Shown one piece after another: positions 32,691 to 43,365 of a DNA stretch of 64,000 bases (position 1 is its first letter; each line of letters begins with the position of its first letter). Both the position numbers and the translations under genes were made by a program. The stretch is from Tragulus kanchil. Taxonomy: Eukaryota; Chordata; Mammalia; Artiodactyla; Tragulidae. Where the stretch lies: contig JAIOJX010000004.1 in NCBI GenBank assembly GCA_022376925.1, positions 173,257,501 to 173,321,500 on the forward strand. Direction: 5' to 3'. The notes beneath the pieces were generated by a model. It made no database searches. It was given only the letters and a program-made list of their open reading frames with translations, and was not told the DNA's origin.

Positions 32691-32799
32691 AGCCCAGCAG
32701 AGCCGCGACGTGGGCAGGGGGACACCTAACTTGGACCTCGGCTAGTTTCGGTCAGAAACAATTACGTATCAGATGTACTTCCTTAGCTAGGTTGTTAGA

Positions 32800-32950
32800 T
32801 GAGTTGGCCTCCGTTTCCTCATCTGTATAATGGGGTTGATGACACCTACCTCTAAGGGTGAAGGATTAAAATGATTAAAATGAGACAACGCAGAAAGCCC
32901 TTTGCATGGTGCTTGCATCTAATGTGCGTTGCTCAACGAGCCCCTTGTTA
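32800..32950 (-). mobile_element. MIR SINE (duplicated at 34020-34170)
   Basis: TCCGTTTCCTCATCTGTATA, ATGGGGTTGATGACACCTAC and CTCTAAGGGTGAAGGATTAA, then CAGAAAGCCCTTTGCATGGT, in minus-strand MIR order. Confidence 0.75.
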
Positions 32951-32959
32951 CTACACCTT

Positions 32960-33784
32960 GAGAGGCCTGCCAGGTTCCTGGTGCCTGGCGGGAAGTGACA
33001 AGGACGGAATGGGACTCTGCAGAATGGGCTCGGATGAGGCGCGGGGAGGCGGGTGGGTGCAGCAGAAGGCAGGCACTCTTCCCCTGCTCTGGCATTCAGC
33101 TAACTGAATAGGTGGAGCATAAACGAGGTTTGTTTGAAAAGTCCTTAAAAGTTTTCAATAAACTATGGAAAAAAATCTGTGCTGAATATGCGAATGAATA
33201 ACTGACCTCACATTCCATGCCGCCGAACACCAGCCCCCGGAGGCAGAGGAAGCCGGATTTGAGGACAACCAAGGTGGAACCGAGTCTTTCTTCCATCAGA
33301 ATGGGAAGCCCCACGGGCCGGACACTAAGGGAAACGCCGTCTAAGGAAGCCCGGCTGGGGAGCCACTACTTAGGAGAATCAGGGCCAGCTCCACCTCCAA
33401 TTGAGGAGATTTAGGACTTGGATGGGGTGGCTCCGAGAAAGAGGAGGAATTCACGCATAGGAAGAGGTCTGGTTGAGGAAGAAAGGCAGGAGTGCACTGG
33501 GGTCTTGGGGCGGCCGTCAGGGTCTCTTGGTGGCCAGCTTTAAAGAGCAGGAAGGTGTCCTCTCAAGTTTCTGGGAACCAGTCGCTGGGGATCGAGGCGG
33601 GGCAGGGCCGTGCTCCCTCCGAAGGCTCCAGGAGGAACCTGCTCCACGCCTTCCCCCGGCCTCTGTGGGGCGGGCAGTCCTAGGTCCACTGTCACGTGGC
33701 ACTCTCTCTGTGTGTCTGTCTCTCTCATTCTCGCGACCACACCAGTCTTATTGGACAAAGGGCCCACCCTACCCCGGATGACCT
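32960..33784. other. Unique DNA (repeated at 34180-35006)
   Basis: No gene. A run CTCTCTCTGTGTGTCTGTCT lies near 33700. Reading frames of about 60-100 codons recur only through duplication 10. Confidence 0.45.
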
Positions 33785-35006
33785 CTGTTGGAGTCTAGTT
33801 GATGACAATATTGTGTTAGTTTCAGGTGTACAGCAAATTGTATGCAGGTATACCGACATCCACTCTTGTTTACATTCTTTTCCCATATAGGCCATTGTCG
33901 GGCGTCTTTTGCAAGCCCAGCAGAGCCGACGTGGGCAGGGGACACCTAACTTGGACCTCGGCTAGTTTCGGTCAGAAACAATTACGTATCAGATGTACTT
34001 CCTTAGCTAGGTTGTTAGATGAGTTGGCCTCCGTTTCCTCATCTGTATAATGGGGTTGATGACACCTACCTCTAAGGGTGAAGGATTAAAATGATTAAAA
34101 TGAGACAACGCAGAAAGCCCTTTGCATGGTGCTTGCATCTAATGTGCGTTGCTCAACGAGCCCCTTGTTACTACACCTTGAGAGGCCTGCCAGGTTCCTG
34201 GTGCCTGGCGGGAAGTGACAAGGACGGAATGGGACTCTGCAGAATGGGCTCGGATGAGGCGCGGGGAGGCGGGTGGGTGCAGCAGAAGGCAGGCACTCTT
34301 CCCCTGCTCTGGCATTCAGCTAACTGAATAGGTGGAGCATAAACGAGGTTTGTTTGAAAAGTCCTTAAAAGTTTTCAATAAACTATGGAAAAAAATCTGT
34401 GCTGAATATGCGAATGAATAACTGACCTCACATTCCATGCCGCCGAACACCAGCCCCCGGAGGCAGAGGAAGCCGGATTTGAGGACAACCAAGGTGGAAC
34501 CGAGTCTTTCTTCCATCAGAATGGGAAGCCCCACGGGCCGGACACTAAGGGAAACGCCGTCTAAGGAAGCCCGGCTGGGGAGCCACTACTTAGGAGAATC
34601 AGGGCCAGCTCCACCTCCAATTGAGGAGATTTAGGACTTGGATGGGGTGGCTCCGAGAAAGAGGAGGAATTCACGCATAGGAAGAGGTCTGGTTGAGGAA
34701 GAAAGGCAGGAGTGCACTGGGGTCTTGGGGCGGCCGTCAGGGTCTCTTGGTGGCCAGCTTTAAAGAGCAGGAAGGTGTCCTCTCAAGTTTCTGGGAACCA
34801 GTCGCTGGGGATCGAGGCGGGGCAGGGCCGTGCTCCCTCCGAAGGCTCCAGGAGGAACCTGCTCCACGCCTTCCCCCGGCCTCTGTGGGGCGGGCAGTCC
34901 TAGGTCCACTGTCACGTGGCACTCTCTCTGTGTGTCTGTCTCTCTCATTCTCGCGACCACACCAGTCTTATTGGACAAAGGGCCCACCCTACCCCGGATG
35001 ACCTCA

Positions 35007-36276
35007 TCTGAACGTGGCGAGATCTGCAATGACCCTCTTTCCAAATAAGGTCCCCTTCTGAGGCTCTGGGCAGGCTGTGAGGTTTTCAACCTATCCAACT
35101 CCATACATGAAGGAAAGTGAAGGGGGAGGGATCTGGGGGGGCTGACCCCAAGCCTCACTGCCCTGCCTGGCCTCTTCCCAGACCTGGCCGTTTATGGTTC
35201 ACAGAGCGCCCCTAGAGCAAGCTGGGGGGCAGATGGGCCTTGATGCCAACCTTGTCATCTCCCCCACCTCCCTGTCCCCCTGTCCCCAAGGCCTGAAACC
35301 TGAGACTGCCCTGGATGCCCTCCTCCTCCTCCTCCTTCTCACGTCCCTCCCCTCCCCTGTCAATGTCACTTCCCACCCCGAAGGTCTCACTGCTTTGCGC
35401 CATCCGGGGTCACTCTCTCCCAGCCTCCAGGGTCGGGGGCTGAGACCCCTCCATCCCGTGGTGGCCGAGTGACTGCTTATGATCAGCAGGTCCTCACCCC
35501 AAATCTCCAAGGCCCGTCCTCTCGGCCCGGACGGTAGGACCTCTTCAGGTGGCTGCTGGACCAGGTGTCCTGGGCGGGGGGAACTCAGCTGAACCCAGCA
35601 CTGGGAGTTCGGGGAGCCAGGTTCTGTCCCACACACCGCAGCCCAGCACGTGTCTGTTCCAGGCCCCACCACGTGGCTCACTCATGCTGTCAACAGGCAG
35701 GAGCCCCGTCCTCTCACTTTCTACTCCCTTCAGCTGGAACATGGCGCACGCTGCCTACAAGTGGAAAGCAACCGAGCTCAGACTCAGGCCCCTGACTCCA
35801 GGATCTCCGGCCTCAGGGACATACAGCTAGAGGACGTGCAGGTAACCCGGCCTCCTTGAGCCCCAGCTTCTCCGTGCAGAGTGGCGGTGAGAGCAGCCCC
35901 CCACCCCACGCCAGCATGTCCTGGGCCAATGAGCCGATGGCGTGTGAAGCCTGCCGGCGGGGAGGGGCTCCTCCTGGTGCCCCCCACCCTCTTGAAACCT
36001 CTTCCAGCATCTGTCCTGGAGCCGCCTGTGAGGCGGGCGCTGACGGTGCTGCCCCTCCAGGAAGACACCCGTCCCGTGGAGCAGGAGCCGGTTCTTTCTC
36101 ACTCTCTTCCCTGGTACTCAGCCCTCCCTCCCCTGGATGCCCTCTGGCTTGTCCTCGGAGAGAAGAACCAGACTCGGGGGCAGACAAGGGAAAACTAACT
36201 TTCACGCTTGTTCTGCAGAAAGGCTCCAGGCTCCGAATCACCACTGGGCTGGACGTCTGGACGTCTGCTGGGACTT
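35007..36276. other. Intergenic, GC-rich, no feature recognised
   Basis: Contains a small CTC/CTT trinucleotide run near 35318. Frames on both strands up to 160 codons have no support as genes. Confidence 0.45.
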
Positions 36277-36530
36277 CCCTGGTGGTCTGTGGTTAAGAAT
36301 CCGCCTGCCGACACCAGGGACGTGGGTTCGATCCCTGGTCCGGGAAGATTCCCACATGCTGTGGGGCAACTGGGTCACAACTCCTGAGGCCCCTCTCTAG
36401 AGCCCGTGCTCCTCAATGGGAGAAGCCACCACAGTGAGAAGCCTGAGCACCACAGCTAGAGGGGAGGCCCGCTCTCTGCCATGAGAAAGCCTGCGCACAA
36501 CCATAAAGAAATAATTTTTAAAAACCGTCA
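36277..36530 (+). mobile_element. CHR-2 SINE, full-length
   Basis: GGACTTCCCTGGTGGTCTGT, GGTTAAGAATCCGCCTGCCG, GTGGGTTCGATCCCTGGTCC (box B), CTCTAGAGCCCGTGCTCCTC, GAGAAGCCACCACAGTGAGA, and the tail AAAGAAATAATTTTTAAAAA. Confidence 0.85.
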
Positions 36531-37164
36531 CCAAATGAGAGAGAAAACCAGACAGCTAGTGCCACGCTTGGGCTTGTGGGGTCTCCCAGGCGCAAAGGTG
36601 AGAGAGACCAAGGGCTCGTCCCTGTCCTCTCCCACCACTGTGTTCCCTTCCTCCTTATGAAGGGCGTCCTCCGGGCACGGACAGTGCATCAGCGCGCTCT
36701 TGAGCAGGAACTGAGCAGCTGAGAGCCTCTGAGGATGTGGCTGTGGACGTACTACTTAGGCTGGAGCACTGGGAATAGAAGCTTTGGGACAGAAGCACGC
36801 GCAGGTGGAACTGAGGCTCGACCCCCGTTGGGGTGGACTCGGCCTTCGTGGCACCCACAGTGGGGCTCTGGACCACGAGGACCCACCCAGGGGCCCCCGT
36901 CCTTCCCTGGCCACCTTCCCACTTGAGGCCACGTCAACCACACTGACCAAGGGGAGTGCTGAACTCCCAGGGGGCAAGGCGAGAACCCCTGGGCACCTGC
37001 CAGGCCCTGAAACCAGATTCTCAGAGGACCAGGTACTGACCCCACTCTGTCCTTCCCTGAGAACCTCGTGCTGGGAGACGGTGCAGAGCCGCTCCTCCTC
37101 CCGTGGGGGCCCTAGAGAGCCTTCCTGTGGGGTCTCCCCTTGAATTACTGAGAGCTTGCATAGT
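36531..37164. other. Intergenic, no feature recognised
   Basis: Unique DNA. A 172-codon minus-strand frame here has no recognisable domain or splice context. Confidence 0.45.
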
Positions 37165-37400
37165 GGGATCGAGCAGACCAGGTTCAAATACAGGGCTCCC
37201 AACACACAGGAGTGGTGGTGGGGTTCGTTCCCATCACTGCACCTCAGTTTTTCTCTCTGTAAATGGGGTGTCATGTCCCTATTCCCAGGGCTACTACGAA
37301 GAGATGATCAAACAACATACGTAACATGCCAGGCCGGGCTGGCACTTGAAAGCCCTCTGCAGGCACGAGTTCTGGTCTCCTCTGCTACCCAGCTGCCACC
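37165..37400 (-). mobile_element. MIR SINE (part repeated at 38332-38506)
   Basis: AGACCAGGTTCAAATACAGG, CACTGCACCTCAGTTTTTCT, CTCTGTAAATGGGGTGTCAT and CATGCCAGGCCGGGCTGGCA follow minus-strand MIR. Duplication 11 begins inside it, so the second copy lacks the left part. Confidence 0.75.
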
Positions 37401-37513
37401 TGCCTGGTTCTAATTCTCTGCTACAGCCCAGCGGACATTCCTTTTAGGGAAACAGGTGTCCACAGGGGCTGAGGTAGAGGAACAGACAGGAAACCTGCTG
37501 CAGGACTGAGGAC

Positions 37514-37738
37514 ACTGCTGAAAGTGAAAGGGTCAGTCGCTCGGTCGCCTCCGACTTCTCGAGACCCCGTGGACTGTAGCCCGCCAGGCTCCTCCGTCCA
37601 TGGGATTTCCCAGGCAAGACTACTAGAATGGGTTGCCATTTCCTCCTGCAGGGAATCTTCCCGTCCCAGGAATCGACCTCAAGTCTCTTCTGTCTCCTAC
37701 ATTGGCAGGTGGGTTCTCTACCACTCGAGACACCTGCG
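37514..37738 (-). mobile_element. BOV-A2/Bov-tA SINE, minus strand (duplicated at 38620-38844)
   Basis: GTGAAAGGGTCAGTCGCTCG, CGAGACCCCGTGGACTGTAG, CCCGCCAGGCTCCTCCGTCC, GGCAAGACTACTAGAATGGG and the reversed head GGTTCTCTACCACTCGAGAC. Confidence 0.85.
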
Positions 37739-38331
37739 AAAGGAGACAGAGAGCAAGTGGCCATTCTGCTTCTACCCGATGCAGATGGAACGCACGGTGA
37801 CCTCTTTGAAAGCTCACAGCGTGAAGGGTCCGGAGTAGGGGCCTTCACGTACTGTGTTCTGCCCACAAGTCAGGCTCAGGGTCGGCTCAGGCCACAGCAA
37901 GGGAACAATTACCTTGATTACAGGGCAGAATGTCCCCCCCGGCTACCTAAGTTCTTCAGGGTGAGTCCCCAGGGGGAGGAGTGAAAAATTGATGTGTAGA
38001 AATTAGAAGTTCCCAGAAAAGGCTGCGTTTGAAGTAAATCTTGGAGGGCAAAGAGGACTTTAAAAAGCGGGTTCTGAGAGAAAGGGCATTCCGATGGAGG
38101 GCGCACCATGGGCCACGGCAGGGCGGCCTGGCGGGCTGGAAGCTTTCAGGGAAAGGTGCGCCCACAGGGGGCACAGGACTCCTGGTAGGTGTCTTTCGTC
38201 ACGTAGCCAGTTCCCCTCCGTCAGAGAGCAGGCAGCCCGGGCTTCTGTCGCTGGCTCGGGGCCTGGGTAACTCTGAAAACAGAGGTGGACAGATTCATCA
38301 CTAAAATTCTGTCGACTGGCATTTTTGCAGA
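37739..38331. other. Unique DNA (repeated at 38845-39418)
   Basis: No gene. GAAGTAAATCTTGGAGGGCA and GAGAAAGGGCATTCCGATGG resemble wording common in old interspersed repeats (MIR/L2-like), too diverged to assign. Confidence 0.4.
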
Positions 38332-39371
38332 CGTTCCCATCACTGCACCTCAGTTTTTCTCTCTGTAAATGGGGTGTCATGTCCCTATTCCCAGGGCTAC
38401 TACGAAGAGATGATCAAACAACATACGTAACATGCCAGGCCGGGCTGGCACTTGAAAGCCCTCTGCAGGCACGAGTTCTGGTCTCCTCTGCTACCCAGCT
38501 GCCACCTGCCTGGTTCTAATTCTCTGCTACAGCCCAGCGGACATTCCTTTTAGGGAAACAGGTGTCCACAGGGGCTGAGGTAGAGGAACAGACAGGAAAC
38601 CTGCTGCAGGACTGAGGACACTGCTGAAAGTGAAAGGGTCAGTCGCTCGGTCGCCTCCGACTTCTCGAGACCCCGTGGACTGTAGCCCGCCAGGCTCCTC
38701 CGTCCATGGGATTTCCCAGGCAAGACTACTAGAATGGGTTGCCATTTCCTCCTGCAGGGAATCTTCCCGTCCCAGGAATCGACCTCAAGTCTCTTCTGTC
38801 TCCTACATTGGCAGGTGGGTTCTCTACCACTCGAGACACCTGCGAAAGGAGACAGAGAGCAAGTGGCCATTCTGCTTCTACCCGATGCAGATGGAACGCA
38901 CGGTGACCTCTTTGAAAGCTCACAGCGTGAAGGGTCCGGAGTAGGGGCCTTCACGTACTGTGTTCTGCCCACAAGTCAGGCTCAGGGTCGGCTCAGGCCA
39001 CAGCAAGGGAACAATTACCTTGATTACAGGGCAGAATGTCCCCCCCGGCTACCTAAGTTCTTCAGGGTGAGTCCCCAGGGGGAGGAGTGAAAAATTGATG
39101 TGTAGAAATTAGAAGTTCCCAGAAAAGGCTGCGTTTGAAGTAAATCTTGGAGGGCAAAGAGGACTTTAAAAAGCGGGTTCTGAGAGAAAGGGCATTCCGA
39201 TGGAGGGCGCACCATGGGCCACGGCAGGGCGGCCTGGCGGGCTGGAAGCTTTCAGGGAAAGGTGCGCCCACAGCGGCGGCACAGGACTCCTGGTAGGTGT
39301 CTTTCGTCACGTAGCCAGTTCCCCCTCCGTCAGAGAGCAGGCAGCCCCGGGCTTCTGTCGCTGGCTCGGGG

Positions 39372-41526
39372 CCTGGGTAACTCTGAAAACAGAGGGGAGT
39401 GGACAGATTCATCACTAACGTGAATGAAATGCTGCAAACTTGTCAACAGGACTAGCCCCCGGCCAGCACCTGCTTGGGTCTGTGCAGATTACAGACAACA
39501 TGCACATCCTCTCTGTTGATTTAATTACACACACGGCCAATGAACTTACTAAAAAAATTTCACTAAAAAGCCAGTGACATTTACAGAGATTATAACAAGA
39601 GCCCTCTCGCTCTGGCTCTGGGAACGCGGGTCGCTGGGCAGTCCACTTTACTTGACTGGTGTCCCGGTCAGCGAAAGTGCTACGTAGAGGGGACCCCATC
39701 CAGTTGGGTTGAACCTGGAACGGACGGAGCCAGAGCTAGGCTTTTTGGAATGCCTTCAGTGAGCCCTGCCTGACCCAGCCCTTGATGGCACCGAGGAGAC
39801 CCATTAGTTCTGTGATCTAGGGAAGCTCACAAAGTAACCACAGTGATTCCTCACGGAGGGCTTCCTGAAGGCCATGCTGGGCTCAGGGAGAAGAGGCTCC
39901 TAGTCTTTCAAGGCCCAACAAACACAGAAGTCACTGTGGCAAATGCCCTGAATCAGAGGCCAGAAGGACAGTGCGGTCCTGACCTGAAAAAAAAAAAAAT
40001 CCAGCAACTTCTAGAAGCAAGGAAGCGGCATGTCGGCATACGCTGAAGGGGGCATTTTGCGGCCGTCGCCTGGGTGTTTTGAGTGCTGCAGAGGAATACG
40101 AAGTCACACTGACTTATCAGCGTAAACGTGTAACGTTTAGTGTGAGTCCTCCCGTCGCACCATTTCTCCCCAGCTTCTCTCCAAGAGACCAGCAAGGCAC
40201 CAGCGCGGCACCGCGCTTTCCGACGGTAATTAATGAAGACGGTAACTCCGCGACGCTAGATGGACTCGGAGGCATTAACCTCCTGGCTGCGGGACCGGGG
40301 ACTCTGAAACGCGGTCTCGGCAGCGGTGCTCGTAACTGTTTTATGCCACACCGACCGGGCACGGTCACGATGTTTAACAACAGTCTTAGAAGTCCAGTGA
40401 CATCTGTTGAGAGTTTAATTGGGACTGGGCACGGTCACGATGTTTAACAACAGTCTTAGAAGTCCAGTGACTCGCCTGGGTAACTCTGAAAACAGAGGGT
40501 GACAGATTCATCACTAACGTGAATGAAATGCTGCAAACTTGTCAACAGGACTAGCCCCCGGCCAGCACCTGCTTGGGTCTGTGCAGATTACAGACAACAT
40601 GCACATCCTCTCTGTTGATTTAATTACACACACGGCCAATGAACTTACTAAAAAAATTTCACTAAAAAGCCAGTGACATTTACAGAGATTATAACAAGAG
40701 CCCTCTCGCTCTGGCTCTGGGAACGCGGGTCGCTGGGCAGTCCACTTTACTTGACTGGTGTCCCGGTCAGCGAAAGTGCTACGTAGAGGGGACCCCATCC
40801 AGTTGGGTTGAACCTGGAACGGACGGAGCCAGAGCTAGGCTTTTTGGAATGCCTTCAGTGAGCCCTGCCTGACCCAGCCCTTGATGGCACCGAGGAGACC
40901 CATTAGTTCTGTGATCTAGGGAAGCTCACAAAGTAACCACAGTGATTCCTCACGGAGGGCTTCCTGAAGGCCATGCTGGGCTCAGGGAGAAGAGGCTCCT
41001 AGTCTTTCAAGGCCCAACAAACACAGAAGTCACTGTGGCAAATGCCCTGAATCAGAGGCCAGAAGGACAGTGCGGTCCTGACCTGAAAAAAAAAAAAATC
41101 CAGCAACTTCTAGAAGCAAGGAAGCGGCATGTCGGCATACGCTGAAGGGGGCATTTTGCGGCCGTCGCCTGGGTGTTTTGAGTGCTGCAGAGGAATACGA
41201 AGTCACACTGACTTATCAGCGTAAACGTGTAACGTTTAGTGTGAGTCCTCCCGTCGCACCATTTCTCCCCAGCTTCTCTCCAAGAGACCAGCAAGGCACC
41301 AGCGCGGCACCGCGCTTTCCGACGGTAATTAATGAAGACGGTAACTCCGCGACGCTAGATGGACTCGGAGGCATTAACCTCCTGGCTGCGGGACCGGGGA
41401 CTCTGAAACGCGGTCTCGGCAGCGGTGCTCGTAACTGTTTTATGCCACACCGACCGGGCACGGTCACGATGTTTAACAACAGTCTTAGAAGTCCAGTGAC
41501 ATCTGTTGAGAGTTTAATTGGGACTG
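39372..41526. repeat. Tandem duplication 12 (copy 1 39372-40426, copy 2 40475-41526)
   Basis: The offset is 1103 then 1099 bp. Copy 1's end is followed by an extra 45-bp repeat of its own sequence (GGGCACGGTCACGATG..CCAGTGAC at 40357-40402 recurs at 40427-40471), then copy 2 starts at CGCCTGGGTAACTCTG. The unit overlaps the end of duplication 11 by about 45 bp. Confidence 0.95.
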
Positions 41527-41586
41527 TAAAACAAATCATTAAAGGCACAGTCAAGAGATCAATTTTCAGACTGTTTAAGCAACACG
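39419..41586. other. PHF21B 5' flank, non-coding
   Basis: AT-moderate sequence between the SINE mosaic and the CpG island. It holds a candidate conserved stretch (GATTTAATTACACAC, GGCCAATGAACTTAC) near 39515-39560 and again at 40614-40660, and a run of 13 A at about 39988 (and 41087). No exon recognised. Confidence 0.4.
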
Positions 41587-41926
41587 GTGGCCATCAGGCG
41601 GTGGAGGAATGTGGCGACACGACTCCTCCAGGCCCCGAGTCGCCGCGCCGGTGCACAGCGGGGCAGGAGCGGACGGGGGGCAACTTCAGCAGGAGCGCGC
41701 GGAGCACGGAGGCAGGGAAACAGGGCTGGGCGAGAGCCGGAGGACGGGAGTGGAACGGCGCGCCGCCCCCACCCCGCCGCGAAGGGTCCCCAACCCCGGT
41801 CGCCCTCGAGTTCGGCCGCGGCGGGGGGCGGCGCGGAGGAGCGGCCGCCCCGGCCCCGAAGCCGCGGCGCCACTTTTGTTCTGCGCTCCCGGCGCCGGGT
41901 CGCGGCGGGCGGCAGTGCGCACGCGC

Positions 41927-41974
41927 GGGCGGGGCGGGGGCGGGGCGGCGGCGGGCTCGGGCCCCGCCCCCGCC
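41927..41974. promoter_or_regulatory. GC-box cluster with perfect inverted repeat
   Basis: Several overlapping GGGCGG/GGGGCGGGG Sp1-type boxes. The 14-mer GGCGGGGGCGGGGC (41933-41946) has its exact reverse complement GCCCCGCCCCCGCC at 41961-41974. The G-rich arm also satisfies a four-run G-quadruplex pattern. Located about 415 bp upstream of the start codon, so plausibly core promoter. Confidence 0.6.
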
Positions 41975-42127
41975 GCCCCGGCCCGCTCCATCCGGGCACT
42001 GCCGAATTAGCATCGGGCCGAGGCACAACTTCGCCGCGGCCCAGCGAGATCCAGGCGCGCGCGCCGGAGGAAATATAGTCCCTGCCGGCGGGGCGGGCGC
42101 GCGCGGGGCTCCCGGCGCCCGGGGGCC

Positions 42128-42184
42128 ATGCGCCGGGCCGCGCCGGCGGCCCGGGGACCCGGCGCAACTTGCTGGGCTGCCTGA
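42128..42184 (+). other. Upstream ORF candidate, 18 codons
   Basis: ATG in the context GGGCCATGC, coding MRRAAPAARGPGATCWAA, then TGA at 42182-42184, 203 bp before the PHF21B start codon. It would matter for translation only if transcription starts upstream of 42128, which the sequence does not show. Confidence 0.35.
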
Positions 42185-42387
42185 GGAGTTGGGGCGGCCG
42201 AGCGGCGCCCGGCCCCTGTCTCCCCGCTCGCCAGACCCCCGCCTCCGTTCCGGCCGTGGGGAGGGGGCTCGGGTCCCCCCTCCCGGGAGAGCCGGCCCGC
42301 CCCCGTGCGCCCCCGCCCCCGCGGAGCCGGGAAACTTCCCGGGGGCCGGGACCAAAGTGAGCGCAAAGTGCTGCCCAAGTTGCCGGG

Positions 42388-42441
42388 ATGGAGCTGCAGA
42401 GCCGGCCCGAGGCGCTCGCCCTGGAACTCGCGCGCCACCAG
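42388..42441 (+). CDS. PHF21B: PHF21B coding exon 1 (PHD finger protein 21B, N-terminus)
   Basis: The frame codes MELQSRPEALALELARHQ (18 codons) and stops exactly at CAG|GTAGGC, a good donor in phase 0. This is the recognised N-terminus of vertebrate PHF21B, related to the PHF21A/BHC80 start MELQTLQEAL. The start codon has a favourable context (GGGATGG: G at -3, G at +4). PHF21A is a subunit of the LSD1-CoREST (BHC) histone demethylase complex and reads unmethylated H3K4 through its PHD finger. PHF21B is a nuclear paralogue with a comparable PHD finger, encoded further downstream than this window. The next coding exon is 858 bp away. The exon contains no duplication. The family assignment rests on remembered sequence. 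Confidence 0.9.
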
Positions 42442-43112
42442 GTAGGCGGTCGGGGGCTGCGGGCCGGGGGTGCCGGCTCCAGGCACCGGAGCGCGGCGTC
42501 CTCGTCACCGCCGCAGGGTCTGCAGGACTGGAGGGGCTCGGTGGGCCCCCCCCTTGAGCCTTACCCCAGGAGTAGGGGCAGTGCCTTCATGAACGGAGCC
42601 GCCTTTGGGCTTCCCCTCTGCCCCCTTTCGTGCAGTTCGGCACAGTTTGGGGGGTCGCGGCCCCGTGAGCCCGGAGCCCCGTGGCTTCTCTTTCTCGGGC
42701 AGGGTCTGCAGGAGGAGGGTCCCGGGAGGTGGCCCCTCGGTGCGCCCGCCCGGGGTGCGTGTGAGAGTGAGTGCGCCCGCCCCCTCCGCCCCCGCCCCCT
42801 GGTGCAATCCTGCACAGTTTGCAAAAGTAGTTTCGGCGATCGCTGCTCCCGCGAGCCGCGGCGCGGCGGCCGGAGCCGGGGCGGGTATTGCGGCGTGCGC
42901 GTGTGTGTGTTGGGGAGATTAGGACGCGACTTGAATATTTATGAGCTTTGCTCGACACGGACTCGCCGTGTTTACTTGGCTCTTTGTTCCTCCCCCCTCC
43001 CCCGGCACACACTCACACTCCCTCGCACACGCACCCCGGCCTGCAAACTTGCACGGCTCGGGGCGCGCCGCCGGGTGGCCTCGGCCCCCGCCCCGCCCCG
43101 CGAGCTGCCCCG

Positions 43113-43130
43113 ATGCGGCGGCAGCCACAG
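43113..43130 (+). CDS. PHF21B: Candidate alternative first coding exon of PHF21B (second copy 44192-44209)
   Basis: ATG CGG CGG CAG CCA CAG followed by GTAAGC, an almost ideal donor. Phase 0 matches exon 2, so the product would begin MRRQPQ and continue NGDLKK. It lies within the CpG island, 169 bp before exon 2, preceded at about 42933 by a TATA-like GAATATTTATG. No transcript evidence is available to me; it may be coincidence. Confidence 0.4.
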
Positions 43131-43299
43131 GTAAGCGGCCCCGCGCGGCACTGCCCGGCCGCCGCGCCTGCGGGACGCGGCCCGGGGAACTTGGGGCGCG
43201 CGGCTGGCGGCCCGGGCCGGGCGCTGCGGCCCGCGGGGCCCCGGGTGCCCCGGACCCCCGGCGCGGCCGGCCTGAGCCCGCTCCTCCGTGTTTCCGCAG

Positions 43300-43365
43300 A
43301 ACGGCGATCTCAAGAAACAGCTCCACGAGAGGCAGCCGCGGATCGCCGCGCTCAGCGACAAACAA
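43300..43365 (+). CDS. PHF21B: PHF21B coding exon 2
   Basis: The acceptor TTTCCGCAG precedes a 66-nt exon coding NGDLKKQLHERQ and PRIAALSDKQ (22 codons, phase 0 on both sides), ending at CAA|GTAAGC. This matches PHF21B and the equivalent PHF21A segment NADLKKQLHEL..ALSEKQ, which forms the short N-terminal helical/coiled-coil-like region. It joins exon 1 (ARHQ|NGDLKK) without shifting frame. It lies in copy 1 of duplication 13. A perfect second copy exists 1079 bp downstream; one of the two is expected to be an artefact. Confidence 0.9.

Larger units (their letters stand above)
32557..35006. repeat. Tandem duplication 10 (copy 1 32557-33786, copy 2 33785-35006)
   Basis: The longest unit: offset 1228 at the left edge, 1220 inside. 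Copy 2 lost 8 bp within its first 160 bp (CAGTTA, a CG, a G). The seam sits at GATGACCTCTGTTGGAG; the true continuation is GATGACCTCATCTGAAC at 35000. Confidence 0.95.
37226..39418. repeat. Tandem duplication 11 (copy 1 37226-38304, copy 2 38332-39418)
   Basis: Offset 1106 bp, rising to 1114 near the end, because copy 1's last 140 bp lost about 8 bases against copy 2 (ACAGGGGGCAC against ACAGCGGCGGCAC, AGAGGTGGAC against AGAGGGGAGTGGAC). About 27 bp of filler (38305-38331) separates them. Confidence 0.95.

Noticed and set aside
1..41586. NUP50 or another neighbouring gene in the 5' flank
   Set aside because: No exon with recognisable protein similarity was found on either strand in this part.
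41178..42557. 459-codon open frame across the CpG island
   Set aside because: It begins at a non-ATG codon, crosses the promoter region and PHF21B exon 1 in another frame, and encodes Pro/Arg/Gly/Ala low complexity. Low stop density in GC-rich DNA explains it.
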